64,000 nucleotides of DNA. It comes from Lachnospiraceae bacterium (lineage in GTDB: Bacteria > Bacillota > Clostridia > Lachnospirales > Lachnospiraceae). This document shows, piece after piece, positions 35,269 through 44,200 of this stretch; positions within the stretch are counted from its first letter, which is position 1, and each line of letters starts with the position of its first letter. Made by a program: the position numbers and the translations under genes. The notes below the pieces were generated by a model. It was not told the DNA's origin, did not search any database, and saw only the letters and a list, made by a program, of their open reading frames with translations. The DNA is taken from assembly GCA_029006155.1 (NCBI GenBank), contig JAQXGF010000008.1:60111-124110 (forward strand), given 5' to 3'.

Positions 35269-35326
35269 ATACCCTGACGTTCGGATCTTATAGTAATGAT
35301 ATAAGAGGAACCGTCGGGGTATTTTT
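35269..35326 (+). terminator. intrinsic terminator of the trp operon
   Basis: ATACCCTGACGTTC pairs with GAACCGTCGGGGTAT, followed by TTTTT. Confidence 0.85.
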
Positions 35327-35471
35327 ATATTTCATCGAATAATTTGCAAGAATGATCTCCAATTTGCAGATTCGCGCGTTCTCCATATCATATCAATCAG
35401 AAAAAATGAATGATGGGATTACCAGCGACAAATTGGAGGTCATCAAATGAGTCAATTAACTGACTCGTATA

Positions 35472-36437
35472 TTAAGACAGCTTAATATTCTTAAACAGAG
35501 AAGCAAGGGAGGTCGTCGCTGCCTCGGTCTCCGGCATCTCATAGGTCTCTTCCTCGACCTCGACGGCTGCGACATCTTCGAGTGCCTTCATGCTCAGGCT
35601 GATCTTGCCATCTTTGATGCCGATGACTTTGACCTTGACGGTCTGTCCTTCTTTGAGCACGACACCCGGATGCTTGATCCGCTGCTGGCAGATCTGGGAG
35701 ACGTGTACGAGGCCGGTCAGGCCGTTGGAGAGACGGACAAATGCGCCGTATGGCATCAGTGACTCAACGGTTCCCTCTGTCACGAGGCCGACTTCGACAT
35801 TGGATACGCGCTGCTTGCGCTCCTCGGCTTCTTTTTCACGCAGGATCTCTTTTGCAGAGAGCACGAGCTTTTTCTCTTCCGGGTCAGCGGTGATGACGCG
35901 GACCTCGATCTCTTTTCCGACCCAGTCCTCCGGGGTTTCTACATATTCCAGAGCCAGCTTGGAAGCCGGGATAAAGCCGCGGATGCCTTCGACATAAGCG
36001 ACTACGCCGCTCTTGACGGCTTCGCTGATTTTTACCGTGATATTGGACTGATCCTTTAAGAGCTGCTCCAGGCGCTCCCAACCAAGTACCGCTGCGGCTT
36101 CCTTCATAGAGAGAAGGATGTGTCCCTCGCCATCGTCGCGGCGGATGACGGTCGCGGAGATGGTCTGGCCGACCTGAATCTCATTGAAGGTGAAGTTCGG
36201 ATCATCACTGGCATCTTCTAGGCGGATGATTCCGTCTGTGAAAGAGCCAAGATCGAGTGTCACAGTATCCTCGGATACGCCGATGACCTCACCGGTCAGG
36301 ATATCGCCCTCATGGATTGGCTTTAAAGAAGCGTTGATCGCATCCTCATAATCAGCCATCGTCTCTACCGGAGCCTCTGCCTCTTTTGCAGCGGTTTCTG
36401 TCTCAGTTTCCTTTAAGTTTTTTACTTCTTCGCTCAT
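35472..36437 (-). CDS. S1-domain RNA-binding protein (RpsA-like, three S1 repeats)
   Basis: 321 aa with an acidic N terminus (EETETETAAKEAEAP) and three S1 OB-folds: ~40-110 (EGDILTGEVIGVSEDTVTLDLG), ~125-195 (VKSGVVAYVEGIRGFIPASKL) and ~215-285 (EGTVESLMPYGAFVRLSNGLTGLVHVSQI). The third is canonical; the second is the degenerate, KH-like repeat seen in the short S1/RpsA homologues of Firmicutes. AACGGAGGCTATT RBS. Likely binds mRNA in translation or decay; short S1 proteins of this type are not stoichiometric ribosomal subunits. Confidence 0.87.
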   Translation of the reverse strand: MSEEVKNLKETETETAAKEAEAPVETMADYEDAINASLKPIHEGDILTGEVIGVSEDTVTLDLGSFTDGIIRLEDASDDPNFTFNEIQVGQTISATVIRRDDGEGHILLSMKEAAAVLGWERLEQLLKDQSNITVKISEAVKSGVVAYVEGIRGFIPASKLALEYVETPEDWVGKEIEVRVITADPEEKKLVLSAKEILREKEAEERKQRVSNVEVGLVTEGTVESLMPYGAFVRLSNGLTGLVHVSQICQQRIKHPGVVLKEGQTVKVKVIGIKDGKISLSMKALEDVAAVEVEEETYEMPETEAATTSLASLFKNIKLS

Positions 36438-36516
36438 AATAGCCTCCGTTTTCTTAAAAAGTTAGTGATATTTTACCACAAAGTGGAGGGTTTGAACACC
36501 GGAAATCAGAAAAGTG

Positions 36517-36545
36517 TTTCAAAATGCGGTGCAAAGTGGTATACT
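36517..36545 (+). promoter_or_regulatory. sigma-A promoter of sua5
   Basis: TTTCAA, 17-bp spacer, TATACT with upstream TGG (extended -10), 28 bp before the start codon. Confidence 0.65.
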
Positions 36546-36573
36546 ATACAGGATTGGAAAGGCAGGAATAAAA

Positions 36574-37620
36574 ATGCAGACGATTCTGGAAGATATGCGA
36601 AGCGGGATTTCAGAAGAAGGGATCCGGCTTGGCGGAGAGATACTGAAAAAGGGAGGACTCGTGGCATTTCCGACTGAGACGGTGTATGGACTCGGCGGGA
36701 ATGCGCTGGATGCGGAGGCTTCCGCGAAAATTTATGCGGCAAAGGGCAGGCCGTCGGACAATCCTCTGATTGTCCATATCGCGGACTGGGAGGCGATCGA
36801 GGCGATCGTATCGGAGATCCCGGAGGCGGCAAAAAAGCTCGCGGATGCATTCTGGCCTGGTCCGCTTACGATGATATTGAATAAATCCGATCTGGTACCG
36901 TATGCGACGACCGGCGGGCTGGAGACGGTTGCGGTGCGGATGCCGGTGAATCCGATCGCTCGGGCGCTGATCCGGGCAGGCGGTGGCTACGTGGCGGCAC
37001 CGAGTGCGAATACCTCCGGACGTCCGAGCCCGACGAGGGCAGAACACGTGGCAGAGGATTTGAATGGAAAAATTGACATGATCATTGATGGCGGCACGGT
37101 AGATATCGGACTGGAGTCTACGATCGTAGATCTGACAGACGGCGCACCGACGATTTTGCGTCCGGGCTATATCAATCAGGAGATGCTGGAACAGGTGCTC
37201 GGTGAGGTCGAGATGGACCGCGGGCTGATCGCACCGGGATCCGGTGTGCATCCGAAGGCACCGGGGATGAAGTACCGCCACTATGCACCGAAGGCAGATC
37301 TGATTATCGTAGAAGGGGAAGCAGAAAAGGTGCGCAGGAAGATCAATGAGCTGGTACAGCAGCAGATGTCGGAAGGGAAAAAAGTAGGCGTGATCGGGAC
37401 GGATGAGTCTCTTTCCTATTATAAAGGAGGGGATGTGCGTTCGATCGGAAGCAGAAAAGATGAGATTACGATCGCGCAGCATCTGTTCGGCCTGCTCCGC
37501 GAGTTTGACGAATCCGATATTTCTGTGATATATTCAGAGGCGTTTGAGACGCCGCAGATCGGGCAGGCGATCATGAACCGCCTGATTAAGGCAGCCGGAC
37601 ATCAGATTATCCGGGTATGA
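36574..37620 (+). CDS. threonylcarbamoyl-AMP synthase (Sua5/YwlC)
   Basis: Makes the threonylcarbamoyl-AMP intermediate for t6A37 modification of ANN-decoding tRNAs. 348 aa from ATG 36574 (AAAGGCAGGAATAAAA upstream). N-terminal YrdC domain with FPTETVYGLGGNALD, AAKGRPSDNPLIVHI, and SANTSGRPSPTRAEHV; a linker with GMKYRHYAPKADL; and the C-terminal Sua5 domain, so it is the long Sua5 form rather than TsaC. First gene of the conserved ywlC-ywlE-rpiB cluster. Confidence 0.93.
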   Translation: MQTILEDMRSGISEEGIRLGGEILKKGGLVAFPTETVYGLGGNALDAEASAKIYAAKGRPSDNPLIVHIADWEAIEAIVSEIPEAAKKLADAFWPGPLTMILNKSDLVPYATTGGLETVAVRMPVNPIARALIRAGGGYVAAPSANTSGRPSPTRAEHVAEDLNGKIDMIIDGGTVDIGLESTIVDLTDGAPTILRPGYINQEMLEQVLGEVEMDRGLIAPGSGVHPKAPGMKYRHYAPKADLIIVEGEAEKVRRKINELVQQQMSEGKKVGVIGTDESLSYYKGGDVRSIGSRKDEITIAQHLFGLLREFDESDISVIYSEAFETPQIGQAIMNRLIKAAGHQIIRV

Positions 37621-37639
37621 GGCGATAAGGAGCGAAAAG

Positions 37640-38107
37640 GTGAAGAAATACGACAGACTTATCTTTGTGAGCAGCAGTGATACGGCGGTCGGTCCGATGG
37701 CGGAAGCCATCCTGCAGAGTAAATTTCTGCTGGAGGATCTGGAGATCACCTCGAAGGGTGTGGTTGTCCTGTTTCCGGAGCCGATCAATCCAAAAGCGGA
37801 GGCGATTCTGGTCAGCAATGGACTGACGATGAAAGATCATATGAGCGATCCGCTAGTCCGGGAAGATTTTGAGGACCGGACGCTGGTAATCGCACTTGGT
37901 GAGAGTGTGAAGCAGAAGATTCAGGTGGAGTTTGGCGAGGAATATTCGCTGCTGATTCCGGTGCTGAATGAGTACGTCGGAGTGCGGGAGGAGATCTCGA
38001 ACCCATACGGCGGCTCGCTGGCGGATTATGGGAAGTGCTTTACAGAGCTGGAGGCTCTGATAGCGAAGCTTGTAGTACAATTAAATGAGGAGGAGCTGTT
38101 ATGTTAG
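37640..38107 (+). CDS. YwlE-like low-molecular-weight phosphatase homologue lacking catalytic residues
   Basis: 155 aa from GTG 37640 (AAGGAGCGAAAAG upstream). Position between sua5 and rpiB and the fold pattern (FV....T..GPMAEAIL, then SKGV and a late NPYGGSLADYGKCFTEL) identify the LMW-PTP/YwlE family. The P-loop CxGNxCRSP is replaced by SSSDTAVGP: the nucleophilic Cys is Ser and the Arg is Val. The general-acid Asp of the DP motif is Asn (NPYGGS). All three catalytic residues are therefore lost while the scaffold is kept, arguing for a non-catalytic binding role. It overlaps rpiB by 7 nt. Confidence 0.85.
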   Translation: MKKYDRLIFVSSSDTAVGPMAEAILQSKFLLEDLEITSKGVVVLFPEPINPKAEAILVSNGLTMKDHMSDPLVREDFEDRTLVIALGESVKQKIQVEFGEEYSLLIPVLNEYVGVREEISNPYGGSLADYGKCFTELEALIAKLVVQLNEEELLC

Positions 38108-38532
38108 CATTGGGTTGTGATCAGGCCGGCTATGGTCTGATGCAGGAAGTCAAAAAGCATCTGGAGGAGCGTGGCCTGGAATATACCGACTGTGGTACGT
38201 ATTCGGAGGATGCAGTAGACTATCCGGTCTATGCAAAGAAAGTAGTAAAAGAGATTCAGGAAGGACGATGTGACCGCGGGATTCTGATCTGTGGTACCGG
38301 CATCGGCATTTCCATCACAGCTAACCGTTATAAAGGGATCCGTGCGGCAGTCTGCGGAGACTGCTTCAGCGCTGAGGCGACCCGCCTGCACAACGATGCC
38401 AACATTCTGGCAATGGGTGCGCGCGTGACCGGAGCCGGGCTGGCGATGAAGATCGTGGATACCTTCCTTGACACCGAATTTTCCGGTGCAGAGCGCCATG
38501 CACGCCGGATCCGCATGATCGATGAGGACTGA
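38101..38532 (+). CDS. rpiB: ribose-5-phosphate isomerase B / LacAB family
   Basis: 143-aa aldose-ketose isomerase linking ribose-5-P and ribulose-5-P. Catalytic Cys in GILICGTGIGISITANRYKGIRA and His in TRLHNDANILAMGAR are present. The N-terminal motif usually CDH.G is CDQAGYG, so the His after the conserved Asp is replaced by Gln. Otherwise full length. Overlaps the YwlE-like gene. Confidence 0.92.
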   Translation: MLALGCDQAGYGLMQEVKKHLEERGLEYTDCGTYSEDAVDYPVYAKKVVKEIQEGRCDRGILICGTGIGISITANRYKGIRAAVCGDCFSAEATRLHNDANILAMGARVTGAGLAMKIVDTFLDTEFSGAERHARRIRMIDED

Positions 38533-38668
38533 TGGGGATGCGAAGCGGTATACAGGGCGGCTCAGTCTGATGGATGAGATGGGACGCCATGGATGTTGCG
38601 CAGGACATCAGGCACAGACGAGAACAGAGTAGGATATACAATACATGCTTATATAATAGGAGGGAATT

Positions 38669-39298
38669 ATGCAGAAAGTAGTAGTTATGGATCACCCGCT
38701 GATCCAGCACAAGGTAGGACTGATTCGGAAAAAGGAGACCGGCTCTAAAGAGTTCCGTGAGCTGATCGGAGAGATCGCCATGTATATGTGCTATGAGGCG
38801 ACAAGAGATCTGAAGCTTCGGGACATCGAGATCGAGACACCGATCTGCAAGACGACCGTCAAGGAGCTGAGCGGCAAGAAGCTCGCAGTCGTTCCGATCC
38901 TGCGCGCAGGACTTGGAATGGTAGAGGGAATGCTCGCGATGATTCCGGCAGCAAAAGTCGGCCACATCGGACTGTACCGTGATCCGGAGACCTTAAAGCC
39001 GGTAGAGTATTACTGCAAGCTTCCGGCTGACTCCAACGAGCGTGAAGTATTTGTCGTAGACCCGATGCTCGCGACCGGTGGATCAGCAGTAGCGGCGATC
39101 CAGATGCTCAAGGATAAGGGCGTAAAGAATATCCGCTTCCTCTGCATCATCGCAGCGCCGGAAGGCGTAGAGGCAATGAAGAAGGCACATCCGGATGTCG
39201 ACATTTATATCGGAGCACTGGATGAGCACCTCAATGAGCACGGATACATCGTTCCGGGTCTTGGCGACGCCGGAGACCGTATTTTCGGAACCAAATAG
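38669..39298 (+). CDS. upp: uracil phosphoribosyltransferase
   Basis: Pyrimidine salvage: uracil plus PRPP to UMP. 209 aa, full length, ATG with AGGAGGGAATT upstream. Motifs: [42 protein letters not shown] loop [14 protein letters not shown] and C-terminal [17 protein letters not shown]. Same ywlC-rpiB-upp neighbourhood as in Bacilli. Confidence 0.96.
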   Translation: MQKVVVMDHPLIQHKVGLIRKKETGSKEFRELIGEIAMYMCYEATRDLKLRDIEIETPICKTTVKELSGKKLAVVPILRAGLGMVEGMLAMIPAAKVGHIGLYRDPETLKPVEYYCKLPADSNEREVFVVDPMLATGGSAVAAIQMLKDKGVKNIRFLCIIAAPEGVEAMKKAHPDVDIYIGALDEHLNEHGYIVPGLGDAGDRIFGTK

Positions 39299-39316
39299 GA
39301 GCGCAGGACATACGAA

Positions 39317-39352
39317 GGGGGCTGCCGCACGTAAGTGCGACAGCCCCCTTTT
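39317..39352 (+). terminator. intrinsic terminator after upp
   Basis: GGGGGCTGcCGCAC/GTGCGaCAGCCCCC around a GTAA-type loop, then TTTT. Its T run is only on the + strand; the convergent HAD gene ends at 39379. Confidence 0.88.
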
Positions 39353-39378
39353 CAGGGTATTACGGGAGAAAGTTGATG

Positions 39379-40722
39379 TTATTCTGCCGGGCGTACCAGT
39401 ACTTCTTCGGTCTCGCCAAGGAGAATGGAGTACTCCGACGGACGGAGCTGTCCGTGGTTCTCATCTCTTCCTTGCAGGACAAAGCGTGCATCTGCATTTC
39501 CGATGGACTCGGCTGCCTCTGTGGAGCCCTGCCAGATCGGGTCGCTCGTCTTGCGGTAGCGGTTGAAGATCACGCCGAGCTGGGTATCGCCGCTTTCCAT
39601 CCAGTCTGTCATCATATTCCAGTCGCCTGCGCTGTCGCCAAATACGATGAGCGGGCCTGCGCCGTCATAGTTCGGAGCGATGAAATTGGTGATCGTCGTG
39701 CTCTTGCCTGCGGCCTGCGTCTGCGCACATTTGCCTTCGCCGCCCCAGTTGTAATCATATTCGTTCGTGTACTTGCCGTCCTTGAGCACGTTGCGCATTG
39801 CAAAGACATGATCTTCCGGGATGTTGTAGCCGAAGTTGTCGTTTGCGGCGCGGATCACGTCGATAAAGGAAGCGGAGATAATATAGACATCAATATTGTT
39901 TGTCATCAGGGTCTGATAGAGATCCTGCAGCTCGTCGGTAAAAGTAAGTCCTGTGATAAAGCTTGTGGTGACTACGCCACACTCACCCTCCAGCTCGACC
40001 GGAGAAGTCCAGACTTCTTTGCTGTAGCGTCCGTAGTTGGACCAGTACGTATGGGAAGCCAGCGCCAGGTCATACACCTCATCCGGAGTCATGCCGGTGA
40101 AGAGGTAGGTCACCCACGGATAGGAGACAGATGCGTCAAAGGTATCTCCGACTGCGGTGTACATATAGCGAAGCTTTGCTGCGAAATCTTCGTACTGGTT
40201 GGTCGCATGAATATACGTGAGATCGTGTGTCCCGCCGGCATCAAATCCCTCATAATTTTCATACAGCCACTGATAGTCAGACGTAATGTCGGCCACCAGA
40301 TTGGCTACGGTCACATCGCCGTCTGCGAGATTCTTTCCGACCGGCTCGTCCACAGACGGGATCTGTGTCTCGAGAATGCCGCCTAAGTCTGCCGGATCGA
40401 TTTTGAACTGCAGATTCTCGATCTGGTAAGCGAGCAGTGCTTCTTCGACATCGAAGATAACAGAAGTATTATCAAAGTCAAAGACGACATAGCGTCCGCT
40501 GTCTGCATTTGCATCGATCACGGCCTGAATGCGCTCACGGGTAGCCGGAGCCCAGTTGCCGGTCATCATCGTTTTGGTATCCGATTTTTTCGCAGCTTCC
40601 GTTATAACTTCTGCCGGAGCCTCTGTGGTTTCCTCCGCAAATGCGGAAACCGGATAAAGGCTGGTCGTAGCGAGCATGAGCACGGATAATAAGAGTCCGG
40701 TCTGTCTGGTTTTCTTTTTCAT
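39379..40722 (-). CDS. secreted HAD-superfamily phosphatase (phosphorylcholine-phosphatase-like)
   Basis: 447 aa from ATG at 40722, preceded by AAGGAGGGACTCT; the track ORF begins 98 codons too early. Signal peptide MKKKTRQTGLLLSVLMLATTSLYPVSAFA. HAD motif I is FDFDNTSVIFDVEEALLAY, motif IV FGDSAGDWNMM, with a large alpha/beta cap between them. The N-terminal DxDNT-x-D-x-EEALL pattern resembles secreted phosphorylcholine phosphatases, but substrate assignment is tentative. The + strand 337-aa ORF at 39373 is its antisense shadow. Confidence 0.8.
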   Translation of the reverse strand: MKKKTRQTGLLLSVLMLATTSLYPVSAFAEETTEAPAEVITEAAKKSDTKTMMTGNWAPATRERIQAVIDANADSGRYVVFDFDNTSVIFDVEEALLAYQIENLQFKIDPADLGGILETQIPSVDEPVGKNLADGDVTVANLVADITSDYQWLYENYEGFDAGGTHDLTYIHATNQYEDFAAKLRYMYTAVGDTFDASVSYPWVTYLFTGMTPDEVYDLALASHTYWSNYGRYSKEVWTSPVELEGECGVVTTSFITGLTFTDELQDLYQTLMTNNIDVYIISASFIDVIRAANDNFGYNIPEDHVFAMRNVLKDGKYTNEYDYNWGGEGKCAQTQAAGKSTTITNFIAPNYDGAGPLIVFGDSAGDWNMMTDWMESGDTQLGVIFNRYRKTSDPIWQGSTEAAESIGNADARFVLQGRDENHGQLRPSEYSILLGETEEVLVRPAE

Positions 40723-40954
40723 AGAGTCCCTCCTTGAATGAAATTGTTTACAGGTTTCTTTTCTCCCGTTTTCTGTGCGCTGATTGTAACATGAGCACCT
40801 GGTGAATGCAATCTGGAAAGACTGAGCATCAGTAAAATCGGCCTTTTTACTAAGAACGAAGGGGTGAAAATTATGCATTATGCATAGAAAATAAAGACGG
40901 ATTTTGCAAAAAATTCCGAGCATGCTCATTTGTAATATGAATTTTCTGACAACA

Positions 40955-41003
40955 GTGGACAAACATGAAAAACAAGTGGGAATTCTCGTGCACATTTGTC
41001 CAC
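40955..41003. promoter_or_regulatory. perfect 9-bp inverted repeat between divergent genes
   Basis: GTGGACAAA (40955-40963) and TTTGTCCAC (40995-41003), 31 bp apart. It lies between the HAD phosphatase and the adhesin gene and could be a spaced operator. The rest of 40723-41058 shows no gene. Confidence 0.4.
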
Positions 41004-41058
41004 GACAAAAAGACATCAGGAATTGAGCAGACGCAAGAACTTCTTAAGAATCTTTGGG

Positions 41059-41087
41059 TTTACGGGTTCGGGAGAATGTATTATACT
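41059..41087 (+). promoter_or_regulatory. sigma-A promoter of the adhesin
   Basis: TTTACG, 17-bp spacer, TATACT. Confidence 0.6.
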
Positions 41088-41106
41088 AACTAAGGAAAAA
41101 AGAATC

Positions 41107-41125
41107 GCCGGGGGAGAACCCCGGC
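41107..41125 (+). promoter_or_regulatory. GC-rich hairpin at the 5' end of the adhesin transcript
   Basis: GCCGGGG-GAGAA-CCCCGGC, starting about 14 nt after the expected transcription start, without a T run. More likely an mRNA-stabilising or protein-binding hairpin than a terminator. Confidence 0.5.
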
Positions 41126-41241
41126 ATATCATCCGAAAACATTGCTTCTATAAATAAGAATGTCATACCTTTGGCGGTATATTTTTCAGACACGTTCCGG
41201 AAAGAGGGAATGGCAGACGGAAGTAGAAAGGGGAGGACAGG

Positions 41242-44200
41242 ATGAAAAGCAGATTCAGAAAAATAGCTGCCTCCGTTCTGACAGCAGCAATGCTGTTGCA
41301 GCAGTGTGGTGTGACCACGCTGGCAGAGGAAGGACAGACACAGGCAGAGACGCAGGTGCAGACACAGGCAGAGACACCTGCGCCGGAGACACAGGCTCCA
41401 CAGACGGAGACATCGGCACCGGAGACACAGGCACCGCAGGCGGAGACATCGGCACCGGAGACACAGGCTCCACAGACCGAGACACAGTCAGAGACGTCCA
41501 AAGAGACCGAGACGGAGAAGGCTACGGACAAAGAGACGGAGAAGAAAAAAGACAAGGAGACTGAGGCTTCCGACCGGGTCAATGACGGGAAGAAGATCGA
41601 GGAGTCGACGGTGACTTCCGGACTTGGCAGCGTGCGGACGAAGCTGTTCGCAGCCGGCAGTGTGACGCTTCCGGATGCGCTGGCGGAGCAGGTCGACGCA
41701 GACTGGATTCTGGACGGATCCGAAGGTGGAGCAGCAGTCGATGGATTGGTCGGACTTTCAAAGACACTGGCCAATGGACAGTCGACCTCGAAAGTAGAAG
41801 TCATCAATCTCTACGCAGATAAGGATGGCAAGCTGGATACGAAGCAGCTGGAGAAGCTCTACAAGAATAAGGTGATCGATGTCACCGACCAGTATTTTGT
41901 CGTGAATATCATTGCAGCGAAGAAGGATCAGACCTTAAGCTTTTCCGGATATGCGATGACGAATAAGGGACAGAACGTTTCCTATACAAAGGCGACGCAG
42001 GCAGGCGACATCCTTTACAATTTTGCCACACTGGAAAAGGGCAAATACCAGTCCTTTGAGGGTACGGTAAATCTGTCTTCCGGCAGCGGGCTGCAGGGCA
42101 CATTCCTTGCACCGAAGGCTACGGTGACGGTCGGGTCTGACTTAAGCGGTGCGGTATATGCGAAAAAAGTGACCGTTGCAGATGGCGTACAGAAGCTTTT
42201 GCGCGTCGCATATATCAAGGGAGCAAAAGACGAGACAAAGGAGACCGGGGAGGATCAGACTGAGGCAGTGACCGAGACTGCGGCCGAGACCGAGACGGAG
42301 CAGGTCACGGATGCACCGGCGACGGAAGAGACGGAGACATCTGCTGCAGAAGAGACGACCGAGACCAGCACAACAGCTGCGACGGAGACGGAGCCGGCTA
42401 CGGAGGCGCAGACGCCGGCAACGGAGACAGAAGTGCAGACTGAGGCTGAGACGGACGGTCTGACGATTGAGACAGAAGTCGTCACGGAAGTTCCGGCGCA
42501 GTCTGAGACAGCAGCGGAGGCCGAGAGCGAACCGGCCGAGACCGAGACATCCGGAGATGAGACGCTGGTGGATCTGGATGGCGGTATTGCGCTGATGTCA
42601 CTTGGACGTGATCTGATGTGGTATTCAGAGGCCGGTGTGAAGCTGGCTGTGAAATTTGCAGATGCAAAGGATACAGCGGCGACACTCACAGGTAGAGAGG
42701 CCGAGCTTCATGCGGCAGATACGATCCTGAAGCCGGATGGAAGTGTGGCCTATGCCGCAGATGCAAAGATCGGCGATACGCTGACGGATCTTGGCAGCAC
42801 AGAGCAGACGGTTACGCTGAACTATGGCGGCAGCTATTATCTGGCGATCACGAAAGCGCCGGGCGGAGATACCTATCTGACACCGGCACGGATTTACTTT
42901 GAAGTAGATAAGACCGGCACGATTCAGATGGCAGTCGGACAGAATCTGACCGACTGGACCAATGGGGTGCTGACGGTTCAGGCAGAGAAGCAGGCGCAGG
43001 CGACGATTGTGCTGGCAGATGAAACTGGTAATGTACTTGCGGATGCAAAAGGTACTTCGATCTTCGTTCTGAAGGATGCAAAAGGGGCTGTGATTTACAA
43101 CAGCAGCACGGAAGCAAAGTATCCGCTGTATTATATTTCAGGTACCGGGAATCAGCTGAGTCTGTCCGGCATCCCTTCCGGCACGTACTGTTTGTCCGAA
43201 GTAAAAGCGCCGGATGGATACGGGCTGGCAGACGATCAGGAATTTACGCTGGCGGATGGAGAGACAACGAAGACGCTGACTATGAAGCACAAAGCAGGCG
43301 GTACCGCGAAGGTAGAAGTGACGGCACAGGCCACCTTCACCCGGACGCTGCTCACCGCAGAAAATGATGTGGTGAACTATGTCGCACTGTATTCGGACAG
43401 CGAGCTTACGAAGCGTGTGACGGAGCCGAAGGCGGTGACCTTTACAGCGGGAAATACAACGAGCACGGCAGCGGAATTTACTGCACTTACGGATGGCAGC
43501 ACCTATTATATCGGCCTGACGGATGCGTTTGGAGAGAAGGCAGGTACGGATTATCAGCTGGCAGACAATGCGGTTACAGCAAGGGCCGCAGAAAATGCGC
43601 AGGCCGTTCTGGATATCGATTATACGACATATCCGGAGGGCGACTACAGCTATCAGGCGGATGTCTCCGTGACGATCAATGTAAAGGATGTGCAGGGGGC
43701 AGCGTATGCATCTTCTGATACGTTCTATGCAATGCTCTATCAGGATGCAGATAAGACACAGAAGGTGCTGGATGCGCCGCTGACGTTTGCCATGAATGGA
43801 GCTGCGACTCTGACACAGAGCACACAGGTGAAAGCAACCAAAGCATCTGAGACGTTCTATCTGGCACAGACCGATGCGAGTGGCACAGAGATCACAAATG
43901 CGGATCCGAATTTCCTCTATGGAATCACATATCCGGATCTGACAAATCAGGCACTTACTGTCGTATGTGGACAGAAGGCATTTGCGACGATCCAGGATCA
44001 GCTGGGCAATTCCATCGTAATGCTCCGGCTGCTGGATGCATCTTCGGATAAGCAGCTTTCCGGCGCGAAGATGGTCATCAAGGATGCAACGACCAGCAAG
44101 AATGTCTATTCCTTTACGACCGGAAACGAAGTGCAAATACTGACGAACAAGCTGGCGGCAGGCAGTTATGTCCTGACAGAGCTGACCGCACCGAGCGGCT

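Noticed and set aside
39373-40386. 337-aa plus-strand ORF antisense to the HAD phosphatase
   Set aside because: No RBS and no family pattern; the minus strand has a signal peptide and intact HAD motifs.
41383-41490. CRISPR array
   Set aside because: The repeats are contiguous and in frame within a coding region, with no spacers; no cas genes in the window.
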